Below are positions 1 through 8,388 of a stretch of 64,000 nucleotides of DNA, in pieces; the first letter of the stretch is position 1, and the number at the start of each line of letters is the position of its first letter. The DNA is from Halorubrum salinarum (GTDB lineage Archaea; Halobacteriota; Halobacteria; Halobacteriales; Haloferacaceae), in assembly GCF_013267195.1 (NCBI RefSeq), contig NZ_CP053942.1, forward strand, positions 1-64,000. Direction: 5' to 3'. Below the pieces are notes generated by a model, which worked only from the letters and a program-made list of their open reading frames with translations, did no database searches and was not told the DNA's origin. Made by a program: the position numbers and the translations under genes.

Positions 1-1
1 T

Positions 2-715
2 ATCGACACGGTGTTCCCGTACGTCGTCTCAGACATCTCCAAACAGAAGATTGAGCGAATCGATACGCTCCGGAACTTCTGGCAGGACTCGTGGCACCCA
101 TCAAACGAGATCGCGTATCCAACGCTCATCTTCACCAGTAACGACTCTCGGCCAAACGATTGGTTCCGAAACCGTGCGAAGATGCTTCATTTCGACGTTG
201 CGTTCCCTTCGAACCCCGAAGACGAGGGGTTCTACAAAGCGCAAGAAGATCTCAATACAATCCTCGACGCTCGCAACCCCATCTTCTCGTACGTGTCACG
301 GCGCATCTTGAGGGATGAGCGGTATCTCGATGCCGGTGGAACTGTCGACGACGTTCGCCAGGTGTTTCTCGAGTTTTACGAGCGTGCTGACCGTGAGGTC
401 CCAAAATTCTTCCCGAAAGAGCCGGCGAACCGGAGATACAACATTGGCAAGCGCAAGTGGAAGCAAGCCTACGAGCGCGGTGACGTAACATTCGATCGGC
501 GCGAAAATCGACTTATTGCTGAATTCGATCTCGAGCCACACGAGCTCTACAGTTATCGCAAGACCCTCCCGACGAAGATGCGGCCCGAAAAGAGCGGTCG
601 GAGCATCATCATCAAGAACCCAGACGGCTTCGAAGAGTGGATTGAGCTTGCTGAGTTGGGAGGAAGCAACGAACAAGCGGGAAGTGAAGGATTTCTGAGC
701 CGCCTATGGGGCTAG
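2..715 (+). CDS. C-terminal part of an AAA-like/helicase-like protein (5' end outside window)
   Basis: The reading frame is open from base 2, so the gene begins before the window. A GTG at 11 is in frame but is unlikely to be the true start. The visible part (about 237 residues) has a hydrophobic strand ending in T-S-N (IFTSNDS) followed about 10 residues later by an Arg-rich FRNRAKML stretch, which resembles a sensor-1 and arginine-finger region of AAA+ or phage-type helicases. The C-terminal half is charged and lacks a motif I can name. It lies just before transposon element 1 on the same low-GC, accessory-looking side of the window. Function beyond a possible P-loop ATPase is not supported because the nucleotide-binding part is not visible. 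Confidence 0.5.
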   Translation: MDTVFPYVVSDISKQKIERIDTLRNFWQDSWHPSNEIAYPTLIFTSNDSRPNDWFRNRAKMLHFDVAFPSNPEDEGFYKAQEDLNTILDARNPIFSYVSRRILRDERYLDAGGTVDDVRQVFLEFYERADREVPKFFPKEPANRRYNIGKRKWKQAYERGDVTFDRRENRLIAEFDLEPHELYSYRKTLPTKMRPEKSGRSIIIKNPDGFEEWIELAELGGSNEQAGSEGFLSRLWG

Positions 716-871
716 ATCATTGACGTCAGCTAGATCAAGCGGGTCCGGTTGTAGCACAACTATATGGCTATAATTTGATTTAGAGTGGTCTTCCATCCAT
801 CTTATCCAAATTTGTTTATAAGCCGTATGACTAAGCTGCGGCAGAAACTAACTTATTCAAATTGACCTCCT

Positions 872-891
872 CCCACCCCTGAAGGGGTGGG
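872..891 (-). repeat. Right-end hairpin of element 1
   Basis: Perfect inverted repeat: arms of 8 bp with a 4-base loop. Similar stems occur at the right ends of elements 2 (18841-18860) and 3 (38821-38840), each 5-10 bases inside a TTGAC end. In the TnpB literature this region forms the 3' part of the omega/reRNA guide. Confidence 0.75.
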
Positions 892-910
892 ATTCCCGAG
901 CGTTGGGATA

Positions 911-2167
911 TTACGGTTTGCAGTCTCCCTGTTCTCTCGGTGTGAACCGTCCGCTCTCGCGGTCGAACAGGAAGACTCCGGGCTGGGCCAAACAGCCGTT
1001 ACTCATATCCCCCGTCGGGGGACTCTGAGTTATCTTGCGACGAATATTCACCGCACCGTTCACGTCCGCGTTCATCGCCGTCTCGCACGACGAACAGACG
1101 TACAACCCGCGCTCCACCCGGTTCGCATCTCGAATCTGCCCGCAACACGAACACGTCTTCGAGGTGTTCTCCTCGTCCACACGGTCAACGAGAATCCCGT
1201 GTTCTTCCGCCTTGTATTCCAGCAGGGTCGTGAACCGGTCGAACTCCCACCCGTGTAACTTCTTGTTCCCCGACGTACCCCAGTTCCGCGAGCCGCCGTT
1301 CTCGGCCTTGCGGATGTCGCTGAGGTCGCCAACCGCTATCTTCCCCACACCTTCTTCGACACACCGATGGATGATGTGCTTGCTGAGGGTGTGAAGGAAG
1401 TGGTCTTTGCGCCGGGAGAGTTTCTGTTGAGCCTTTCGCGCTCGCTTCGACGGGCCGTTCTCACCTTCTGTCTGGTACTCCTCACGGGTGAAGTAGTGCT
1501 TGTCCTCTTTCAGCACGTTCCCCGGATACAACTCGCTCGACCCGTCCTCGTAGTTGATGGCGAGGTAGTTGCTGATGCCAAGGTCGATACCCGCCGTCTT
1601 GTCGCCCGGCGCGTCTTCGACGGGAATCTCTTTTTTACAGACGAGGTGGAGTTCCCACTCGTCGCCATTCCAGACGGCACGCACCTGCTGGATGTTCTCG
1701 ACCCGTACGTCAGGTCGAGTTTCGTACTCGGCGAGGATGAAGTCAGACCGTGACTCTTTCAGGTTCCACCCTTTCGAGAGGCGGACACGGTTGTGTTTGG
1801 CGTCGTGTGTGATGCCTTTCTGCTTCCACGTCACGGTGGAACGCGGGTGTCGGTCGCCGCGTTTCCGGTAGCCCGGCGGATTGTTGCCGTCGTCGGAGTT
1901 GTACCAGCCGGTGAACGCCTCAGCAAGTTCTTCGAGAACTCGCTGACTTGACTGCGAATGTAGGTCACTGTAGCGTTCGTGGTCTTTCAACACCGACTTC
2001 AACTCGGCTTCGTCAGGTATTTCGCCGTCGTCATCCCACCGTTGTTGGATGTAGTAGCGGCCGACGTTCCACAGTTTCGACGCGGAGAACCCGCACTGAT
2101 CGAAATCGTCACGAACCTGTTGGTGGTTCGTGATGCGTGCGACGTAGGTGCGGGTCGTCTCCAGCAT
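911..2167 (-). CDS. tnpB: TnpB, RuvC-like RNA-guided nuclease family (altered motif II)
   Basis: A 418-residue TnpB (OrfB) with an N-terminal HTH-like region, a RuvC core and a C-terminal zinc ribbon. RuvC motif I is seen as GIDLGIS. The zinc ribbon shows C-x2-C and C-x2-C (CSCCG, CSSC), and RuvC motif III is NADVNGA. Motif II reads IAVGDLSDIR: the catalytic Glu, which in the two other TnpBs of this window sits in E-D-L, is Gly here. Haloarchaeal IS1341 copies with GDL are familiar to me from memory, so this may be a natural subfamily rather than a dead copy. The ATG at 2167 fits the left-end spacing. Length is normal for the family. Confidence 0.9.
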   Translation of the reverse strand: MLETTRTYVARITNHQQVRDDFDQCGFSASKLWNVGRYYIQQRWDDDGEIPDEAELKSVLKDHERYSDLHSQSSQRVLEELAEAFTGWYNSDDGNNPPGYRKRGDRHPRSTVTWKQKGITHDAKHNRVRLSKGWNLKESRSDFILAEYETRPDVRVENIQQVRAVWNGDEWELHLVCKKEIPVEDAPGDKTAGIDLGISNYLAINYEDGSSELYPGNVLKEDKHYFTREEYQTEGENGPSKRARKAQQKLSRRKDHFLHTLSKHIIHRCVEEGVGKIAVGDLSDIRKAENGGSRNWGTSGNKKLHGWEFDRFTTLLEYKAEEHGILVDRVDEENTSKTCSCCGQIRDANRVERGLYVCSSCETAMNADVNGAVNIRRKITQSPPTGDMSNGCLAQPGVFLFDRESGRFTPREQGDCKP

Positions 2168-2277
2168 CGACTGTGGTTATAACTAGTTATGAGTAAGAGC
2201 ATATTAACGACTGTGTTTGGCGTGGAATATCCGGCCGACTGTTCGAGGGTGGTAAGTCACCCAGTTGTCGGCTTCAT

Positions 2278-2297
2278 CCCACGGCTAAAGCCGTGGG
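2278..2297 (-). repeat. Left-end hairpin of element 1
   Basis: A 9-bp perfect stem with a two-base AA loop lies about 110 bp upstream of tnpB. Equivalent stems lie upstream of elements 2 (20629-20648) and 3 (40198-40217), so this is the left terminal hairpin recognised by TnpA. Confidence 0.7.
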
Positions 2298-2461
2298 TTT
2301 TCGCCTCGCACCTTCTATAAGAACAGAGGATTTGCCACCAGATGCCCCGGGGCACTATCAACAGTCGCATCCTCCCCCCTACTATATTCCAGAGAAATTG
2401 CCTCTCTCGTCGCCGATCGAGAACGACAAGGATCTCGCGGCGACGAATCAGTGACCCGGCG

Positions 2462-3220
2462 CTACGGAACTTTGTCCACGATATTGCGCAGGTCATCTTG
2501 GCTGGACCAGGCGAAGCATCGGTTGTGGAGTTCGAAGAGGCGGAATTCGTTGAGGTGAACCCAACTGTATGAGACAGGTGCTTGTTCGTCATCCTCTCGT
2601 TCCTCTAATCGGTCAATAACATCGGACTTCGTGAGTCTGATGTCGTTCTTATTGGCTGCGGCGAGGAGTGAGTCAAGCTCTTTTTCGGCGGTGGCCTGGT
2701 CGAGGTCGTCGTTGAAGTAAATGGTCGCGGCAGCTGCGATGACATCTGCCTCTGTATCGAGGTTCTGGTCAGTCATCCACGTGTAGTCTCGTGGGAGGAC
2801 GTACGATTTGTCGAAGTATGGTGTCGTGCTGATTTTCCCGAGTTCGGTGACTTCACCGCCAGCATCCTGTTCGTACACGGCGACGATGGTATCAGCGTGC
2901 GCGGCGAGGAGGGTGAAACGGATGCGGAAGACTGGGAGCCGATCGATATCCAACTCGGGGAGATCAGCCATCAGGAAGGGGTATGTGCCGATTCGCTTGT
3001 CCAATTCGTTCTGGACGATGCGAAGGCGTCGAAGGTACGGGTCACGGTAGCTGCCAAGAATGAAATACGAGTCTTCAGGTGTGTGGAGATGTGGGAGTTC
3101 TCGGTTGGCGAACAACAGGATCTCAGAGGTTTCGCGAGGTTCTAATTCGAGCCCTTGGAGCGTGTCGTTCACGCTCTCCATAATCTCTGCCGCGTTTGGA
3201 GGCGGGCCGGGGTCAGTCAT
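2462..3220 (-). CDS. Conserved haloarchaeal protein of unknown function
   Basis: I do not recognise this 252-residue protein. I chose the ATG at 3220 (MTDPGPPPN) rather than the one nine codons upstream, because the acidic, proline-rich start looks more natural. The sequence is a soluble mix of helices and strands with no membrane segment or signal. One clear patch is FILGSYRDPYLRRLRIVQNEL, which resembles a helical Arg-rich nucleotide- or nucleic-acid-handling segment and might suggest a TIR- or deoxyribosyltransferase-like fold, but this is weak. It is divergent from the wHTH gene at 3342 with about 120 bp between starts, so the two may share a control region. Confidence 0.6.
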   Translation of the reverse strand: MTDPGPPPNAAEIMESVNDTLQGLELEPRETSEILLFANRELPHLHTPEDSYFILGSYRDPYLRRLRIVQNELDKRIGTYPFLMADLPELDIDRLPVFRIRFTLLAAHADTIVAVYEQDAGGEVTELGKISTTPYFDKSYVLPRDYTWMTDQNLDTEADVIAAAATIYFNDDLDQATAEKELDSLLAAANKNDIRLTKSDVIDRLEEREDDEQAPVSYSWVHLNEFRLFELHNRCFAWSSQDDLRNIVDKVP

Positions 3221-3341
3221 ACTGTGTGCTCCTTGGCGAGTGAACAAATAGGTTACTGACCAGTATGCCTAATACGGTTTTTGACCACATTAGTTGACCC
3301 AAAGTATTATTCACGCCGCTGAAGTACTCTCAAGTGAGACC

Positions 3342-4457
3342 ATGAGTGACGCACCTGCCGCAGAGGGTGACGGCCCGTTCGAAGAGCAGCGGCAGATCTA
3401 CGATCTCCTATCCCAGGAGACGCGGCACTTGATCCTACAGTTCATCCTTGGCCATCCGGAGCATCTCCCGTCGCTCGATGAGTTGGCGTACATGATGCCG
3501 AAGAACAAGGCCGCAGTCAGAGATCAGCTGGAGGTTCTCAGTGACAACGATATCATCGAATGTTATCGGTACCCGCCGAATGAGGACGCGCGCGATCTTC
3601 CCAGTCAGTTTTACGGTCTGACTGAACACGGAGTTGAGGTTCTCTATGAGTACAATTATCTCCGTGGCCTCCCCGTAGCGCGTGCTCTCTACGATAACAC
3701 GCGCCTGTCCGAAAAAGCACAACGGCACCGTGACGCGCCGCGCCCGGAACTTCCAGACAAGGTCAGAGGTGCCCTCACGGTTGATGAAGATGACAGCACT
3801 GATTTCGACCGCTTGGAGCAACACATCCGGGAGCGAAAGGGGAATACACACAGCGTTGATGATCAGGTCGCCGTCGCAAAGGCATTCTACAACGCGGAGA
3901 TAGGTCCCGAAAAAGAGGGTATCAAGCGAACTGAGCTGCTGGACTCGCTTGATGTCGACATTGAGTATCAACCGCAGACGGTACTGAATCACCTTGTTGA
4001 TGCTGAAGTGCTTGCGCAAACCGCTCCTCCCGGGCCGGATGTCTTTGCGATTAGCGAACGGATTGATGAGATTGTGAATGGGCAGGTGACTGAGGAAGCG
4101 GAAGCGAACCTGGATGCGCTGATCGCGCACATCGACGATGAAATACAGGTCACAGCGCTTTCTGAGGACGCTGCGGAGCGGGATGGCCCGCAGGCCCGGA
4201 TATCAGCGCCGTCTGTCGCGGTCGCTGACGGGGCTGGTCGAACAATTCGGAGTATCTTGGCCGCGGAGTTTGGTATCAAGCCAGAACAGGTCGTCGAGTT
4301 TCTTCGGTCTGGCGACGCAGTGGATCGACTCAATACGGCTGTTAAGGTGATTGAGTCCTCCAAAGAGGTCACGAAATCAGAAGATTACGGGCAGATCGTG
4401 TTTGTTCGACCGGCGTATCGCTACCGGCTGACTGAACAGGCGATGAATCTCGTCTGA
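3342..4457 (+). CDS. Winged-helix transcriptional regulator (ArsR-like N-terminus, large C-terminal part)
   Basis: The N-terminal 90 residues read as an ArsR-type winged helix: YDLLSQETRHLILQFILG, then a recognition-type helix around KNKAAVRDQLEVLSDNDII and a wing ending in FYGLTEHG. A second wHTH-like block follows at about residues 165-235 (IKRTELLDSLDVDIEY, TVLNHLVDAEVL). The rest is acidic and unassigned. At 371 residues it is much longer than ordinary ArsR proteins. The ATG at 3342 gives the usual MSDAP haloarchaeal start; an upstream in-frame TTG at 3294 would add 16 unconvincing residues. It is divergent from 2462-3220 and convergent with the nuclease-like gene at 4483, in a low-GC accessory block. 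Confidence 0.7.
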   Translation: MSDAPAAEGDGPFEEQRQIYDLLSQETRHLILQFILGHPEHLPSLDELAYMMPKNKAAVRDQLEVLSDNDIIECYRYPPNEDARDLPSQFYGLTEHGVEVLYEYNYLRGLPVARALYDNTRLSEKAQRHRDAPRPELPDKVRGALTVDEDDSTDFDRLEQHIRERKGNTHSVDDQVAVAKAFYNAEIGPEKEGIKRTELLDSLDVDIEYQPQTVLNHLVDAEVLAQTAPPGPDVFAISERIDEIVNGQVTEEAEANLDALIAHIDDEIQVTALSEDAAERDGPQARISAPSVAVADGAGRTIRSILAAEFGIKPEQVVEFLRSGDAVDRLNTAVKVIESSKEVTKSEDYGQIVFVRPAYRYRLTEQAMNLV

Positions 4458-4482
4458 GAAATCAAAATAGAATCGTAACCAC

Positions 4483-5721
4483 CTACGTCAGACGGCCGAC
4501 TGATTGGTCCAACCGCCACTCGTTGCTCAACACATCGTCTTTGGTATCCGTCCCACCCGTCGTTAGAATGCCAAGATGATAGAGCTGGTATTTGAACTGG
4601 AAATGAACCCCAGATTTATAGATCGTCGGGTCAGCCAACACCGACTCATTGATATCTCCATCTGCGGTGAGCACATCGTCGCGCTGGTCTCGGGTGAAGA
4701 ACACCTCAACAGCGAGCGGCTGGTTGATACGAGTTGCTTCAAGCGCAACATCGGCTAACGACACCGCCTGGGACCCGCTATCGTGGAGTCGTTCAAGTGA
4801 CTCAACAATCAGCTGGGTGGGCGCGTACTGAATCGTAACTGACCGGGCGAGCTGTGCCCAACGCGGCGCCAACTCGGTGAACCGCGTCGAGCGACCAGTC
4901 CAGCTGTCGAACACCTCAAGCGCAGCCGTCACACTCTCGTGTTGCTCCCGAGCAAAGCGCACAACCTCCGCACCGAGGTGCGTCAGTGAGTCCCCGGTGA
5001 GACGGTCGTCGACGAGATTTAACAGGATCGCACCGCGTCGCCCGCCAGAGATTGCGTTAATGACGTGATCAGCATACACAGCGGCGGTATCACCGTCAGC
5101 AGCGAGCGCGAGTGCGTACCCGAGGTAGTTTTTCGGATGATTCACCGGAAAACTCCCATCGGTGAGTCGATGCGTCGTCGCCTGAAGACGCACCGCATCA
5201 ATCGTCGTCGAGAACTCACCGGCCCCAGTGACGCGAGCGGGCTCAACGACACGTGCCGAGTCAGAATCCTCGACAGCGATGACACCAATGTTGAGATTGC
5301 GCGCCTGGGCACGTGCTGCGTCAGTGATACTGGGAGCCGGCGCAGCGACGTATCCAATGTTGACCTCAGGGAGGTGATTGTGCGCTTGGGTGATGCCACG
5401 AGTGACGTCCGCTGCGGCCGGGTCTGAGTTGTGGCCTTTTGCTTCAATCACCGTGACTGGTGTCGTGGCCGCATCCTCGTTCAACACCTCAGTAGCCGGC
5501 ATTCCAACGCCGAGGAGGTCAGGTTCCCCAGCAGCGAGTCGAATCGTGTTATACGGCGCAAGCCGCTCTCGCAGTCCCTCTGGAATGGTCCACCCGCCCC
5601 AAGTGGACTGTGTGAACTGTGTTTCCGTGACTGCGTATTGATCAGAGGTTGTGGCAATATCGGGATACAGCGTATCTTTCGCGGCTGCGAGCACCGTTGG
5701 CTCGGCAAGCGAAACTGCCAT
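4483..5721 (-). CDS. PD-(D/E)XK nuclease-like protein of unknown role
   Basis: A 412-residue protein whose first third contains GEPDLLGVG, then about 20 residues later VTVIEAKGH. This D...E-x-K spacing is the core of the PD-(D/E)XK phosphodiesterase fold found in restriction, repair and recombination enzymes. The last 100 residues (DVALEATRINQPLAVEVFF, HFQFKYQLYHLGIL) look like a helical or winged-helix region. The start at 5721 (MAVSLAEPT) is preferred over one 19 codons upstream because it opens a clean N-terminus. It precedes nothing clearly enzymatic; with 5788-6429 upstream on the same strand it may form a two-gene unit. Nuclease activity is inferred only from the motif. Confidence 0.6.
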   Translation of the reverse strand: MAVSLAEPTVLAAAKDTLYPDIATTSDQYAVTETQFTQSTWGGWTIPEGLRERLAPYNTIRLAAGEPDLLGVGMPATEVLNEDAATTPVTVIEAKGHNSDPAAADVTRGITQAHNHLPEVNIGYVAAPAPSITDAARAQARNLNIGVIAVEDSDSARVVEPARVTGAGEFSTTIDAVRLQATTHRLTDGSFPVNHPKNYLGYALALAADGDTAAVYADHVINAISGGRRGAILLNLVDDRLTGDSLTHLGAEVVRFAREQHESVTAALEVFDSWTGRSTRFTELAPRWAQLARSVTIQYAPTQLIVESLERLHDSGSQAVSLADVALEATRINQPLAVEVFFTRDQRDDVLTADGDINESVLADPTIYKSGVHFQFKYQLYHLGILTTGGTDTKDDVLSNEWRLDQSVGRLT

Positions 5722-5787
5722 TATCCCGTCAACTAGCGTGTAGCTGATATAGGTGGGGGGTCGGAGAGCCTTTGCCAATACAGCGGG

Positions 5788-6429
5788 TTATTGGAACCCG
5801 ATTGGGCGGGCGTCTTCTTTGGTTTGGGTCGCTGAGGGAGCGGTGTGGTCTTCGTCATCGTTCAGCGGGGGGATAGTAGACGTGAGGAGTTCGGCGATAG
5901 TCATCTTTGTATGCCTGATCTGGTCTATCGCATCACGGTATTCTGGATGTCCGAAGTCAGCACGATGCGGGAACACGCGGTCCCGGACTAAGACGCCGTT
6001 CCAACGATTGTGTTCGCCGTATTCGAGACGAATCACGTCAGGTGATCCAGGACCGAGTTCGTCTGTGACTGCCGTTTTGAATTCGGCTTCGTGTTCTTCA
6101 GCGAGTTGAAGATCCGCTTGGATCGTCTGGTCGATCACCTGTTCTTGCCGATCGCTCGGCAGCGAGACGAAGTCAACATCAGCGCGTTCAGAGAGTTCCT
6201 CGGTGGTGTACTGAGACCGTAGTCGAGAGACGAACGTATACGGACACCCGATAGTAAACCGCGGTTCGTCCGGGACAGCGCGGAACATGACGTAGTGACC
6301 GTCGGCAAACACATCCAGTCCGTGCCGAGTGTTGTTTTGGTCGCTAGGGTAGGTGTTCTCATCGATCTCGTCTCCATTCGCGTGGGCTGCCGATGCCAAC
6401 GTCCCAATCGCATCATACAGATCAGACAT
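5788..6429 (-). CDS. Hypothetical protein, upstream partner of the nuclease-like gene
   Basis: A 213-residue acidic, soluble protein I do not recognise. I see a helical N-terminus (SDLYDAIGTLASAAHANG), a beta-rich middle (DVFADGHYVMFRAVPDEPRFTIGCPYTF), a run of charged helices, and a disordered Asp/Thr-rich tail. There is no membrane segment, Cys cluster or catalytic motif. It lies 66 bp upstream of 4483-5721 on the same strand, so they are likely co-transcribed. The ATG at 6429 was preferred to one 11 codons upstream. Tandem operator-like sequences lie about 200 bp upstream (6630-6658). Confidence 0.55.
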   Translation of the reverse strand: MSDLYDAIGTLASAAHANGDEIDENTYPSDQNNTRHGLDVFADGHYVMFRAVPDEPRFTIGCPYTFVSRLRSQYTTEELSERADVDFVSLPSDRQEQVIDQTIQADLQLAEEHEAEFKTAVTDELGPGSPDVIRLEYGEHNRWNGVLVRDRVFPHRADFGHPEYRDAIDQIRHTKMTIAELLTSTIPPLNDDEDHTAPSATQTKEDARPIGFQ

Positions 6430-6629
6430 CAGTATGCTCGTATCTACCAGATGCCCTGACAAGAAATTAGTGACTGTCAGAAACTACTAACTGCAAAGTA
6501 TGTCCGTTCGTCGAGCTATTATTCCCGGGGAGAACTCCAAAGCGCATCAATTTGGTGAGCCACGCATGCGCCTCGTCCTCGGTTGAGTGTGTGATCCCGT
6601 TTGGGAGGCGCGTAGTTGAACAGTAGTCA

Positions 6630-6658
6630 GAAATCGCAATTTCTGAAATTACAGTTTC
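6630..6658. promoter_or_regulatory. Tandem GAAA-N6-TTTC operator-like repeats
   Basis: Two copies of GAAA-N6-TTTC at 6630-6643 and 6645-6658 are separated by a single base, giving also a perfect AATTTC-T-GAAATT palindrome across the junction. They sit 43-70 bp before the ATG at 6701 and about 200 bp from the start at 6429, in an AT-rich stretch. The geometry suits a dimeric wHTH regulator that would control one or both divergent units. Confidence 0.5.
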
Positions 6659-6700
6659 TAAAATCGGGAGTTCTATCTGTGTGGAGCGAGGACTAACAGT

Positions 6701-8083
6701 ATGGAACGATTTGTTGATCGGGACGCCGAACTCGATCAACTCACGGCCTGTTACGACTCCGAGACGGCGGACTTCGTCGTGATCTACGGCCGTCGTCGTC
6801 TCGGGAAAAGCGAGCTCGTCCGCCAGTCAATCGCCGATCGGGAGGACGCGGTCTACTACCAGGCAGTCGAGTCCACCGCGCAAAACCAGCGCGAGCAGTT
6901 CGTCGAGACCGTCACTGCGCAGTTCCCCTCGCTACAAAACGTTCGCCGTGACTGGGAGGTGCTTCTCGAAGCATTGGGTACAGAGGACGCTGTCGTCGTA
7001 ATCGACGAGTTCCCGTTCCTTATCGGCGAGGATGAGTCACTCCCGTCTCGGATCCAACGCGTCTGGGACACGGAACTACGGGACACCGGAATGACGCTCG
7101 TGCTCGTCGGGTCGTCGATCAGCGTCATGGAAGACAAGGTGCTCTCCGGAAGCGCACCGCTGTACGGGCGCCGAACGGCGACGATCGACCTCGAACCGCT
7201 CTCAGTCGGCGACGCCCGCGAGTTCTTCCCGGGGTACGACCCGGAGACTGCGATCGCCGCGTGGTCGATTTACGGCGGCACGCCGTACTACCTCCAGACG
7301 ATTGACCCCGACCAACAGTTAGGAACGAACGTTCAACGAGCGATCCTGTCGGAGCGTGGGCTCCTATACTCCGAGCCCGAGTTTCTGCTCCGGACCGAGC
7401 TCCGGCACCCGAACACGTACTTCAGTATCCTCCGGGCGCTCGCACACGGCCGTCGAACGCCGAACGAAATCGCGGGTATGACTGGCGTCGAGTCAGGGTC
7501 GCTCAGCACGTATCTCCAGAAGCTCCGCCGCCTCCGGCTCGTCGAACGCCACATCCCCGTGACGGAGTCACCGACATCGTCGAAACGCGGGCGGTATCGT
7601 ATCGCCGCGCCGCTGTTCCGGTTCTGGTTCCGGTTCGTGTATGGGAACCAAGATCAGCTCCGCTTGCTCGGCGACGACGCGTACGACGAACTCGTGGCAC
7701 CGGAGCTCGCGGATTACGTGAGTCCGTTGTTCGAACGGCTCTGTCAGCAGTCGCTCCCGGCACTCATCGACCGACAGTTCACGGACCTCGGGCAGTGGTG
7801 GTTCAAAGAACACGAGTTAGACGTGCTCGGGCTTACCGACGAGGGACCCGTCGCAGGCGAGTGTAAGTTCACCTCGCGCCCCGTGAGCGAAGGCGTCCTC
7901 GCAGACCTCGAACGGACGGCGTCAGAGGTACGGTGGGGAGCGGAACCGGCAGATGGGGCGGCACTATACGTCTTATTCAGCCGCTCCGGGTACACCGATG
8001 ATCTGGAGCGCGCCGCCGACGCCCGTGACGATATCCGTCTCTTCGACCTGCCGGACGTAATCGCTACTGGAGGGAGGCAGTGA
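6701..8083 (+). CDS. Archaeal-type AAA ATPase with C-terminal DUF234 nuclease-like domain
   Basis: The N-terminus (FVDRDAELDQLTACY) leads into a Walker A YGRRRLGKSEL at about residue 30 and a Walker B VVVIDEFPFL at about residue 102, as in the archaeal MJ-type ATPase family. A wHTH follows (NEIAGMTGVESGSLSTYLQKLRRL). The C-terminal DUF234 region has ELDVLGL followed by GECKF, a degenerate PD-(D/E)XK core. At 460 residues it is the usual full length. These proteins are widespread in archaea and are linked to mobile DNA or stress, but their biochemistry is poorly known. Codon use is GC-richer than in the genes to its left. The gene stands alone, with operator-like repeats directly upstream. Confidence 0.85.
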   Translation: MERFVDRDAELDQLTACYDSETADFVVIYGRRRLGKSELVRQSIADREDAVYYQAVESTAQNQREQFVETVTAQFPSLQNVRRDWEVLLEALGTEDAVVVIDEFPFLIGEDESLPSRIQRVWDTELRDTGMTLVLVGSSISVMEDKVLSGSAPLYGRRTATIDLEPLSVGDAREFFPGYDPETAIAAWSIYGGTPYYLQTIDPDQQLGTNVQRAILSERGLLYSEPEFLLRTELRHPNTYFSILRALAHGRRTPNEIAGMTGVESGSLSTYLQKLRRLRLVERHIPVTESPTSSKRGRYRIAAPLFRFWFRFVYGNQDQLRLLGDDAYDELVAPELADYVSPLFERLCQQSLPALIDRQFTDLGQWWFKEHELDVLGLTDEGPVAGECKFTSRPVSEGVLADLERTASEVRWGAEPADGAALYVLFSRSGYTDDLERAADARDDIRLFDLPDVIATGGRQ

Positions 8084-8388
8084 ACGGTCTGTCCGCACGT
8101 TCACGGTGGTAATTCTTTCACACGGCCGATCAATGCTAGACCGATGGTAGCCTTGCTATGCTCACCTATCGGTCCCGGATCGCGATTGGCTCACGATCCA
8201 GCGTCGGGATTTCCGGGTCCCCGTGGCGAGTGTTGACATCGAAGACAACGTCGAAGTGTGGAGACATCGTACCGTTTGACGAGTCGGTCCCCGTCGCGTT
8301 CAACACGTACTGACAGTTGTCAAAGCTCTCGTCGTCGGCATCGGGAGAATCGGACGCCACAATATTACCGTTCGAGTGACTTCTACGG
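8084..8388. other. Intergenic stretch without a convincing gene
   Basis: About 300 bp between convergent genes. A 64-codon minus-strand frame (8166-8360) has haloarchaeal-like acidic composition and could be the C-terminal remnant of an exported protein, but it has no signal, no neighbour to pair with and no recognisable domain. Nothing else is seen. Confidence 0.4.

Larger units (their letters stand above)
862..2320 (-). mobile_element. IS200/IS605-type, IS1341-like element 1 (tnpB only)
   Basis: The single tnpB gene is flanked by the imperfect hairpins typical of this family. The right end, at low coordinates, carries a perfect stem CCCACCCC/GGGGTGGG with a TGAA loop at 872-891 and terminates in GTCAA when read on the minus strand (862-866). 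The left end carries a 9-bp stem with an AA loop at 2278-2297. No Y1 transposase gene is present, so movement would need TnpA from elsewhere, for example element 2. The exact left boundary is not visible; 2320 is an estimate. No target-site duplication is expected for this family. Confidence 0.8.

Noticed and set aside
6467-6739. A 90-codon minus-strand frame overlapping the start of the DUF234 ATPase gene
   Set aside because: It spans the tandem operator repeats and 39 bp of the ATPase gene, has no recognisable domain, and its composition is unlike nearby genes. A shorter C-terminal part could be a gene remnant, but I cannot support it.
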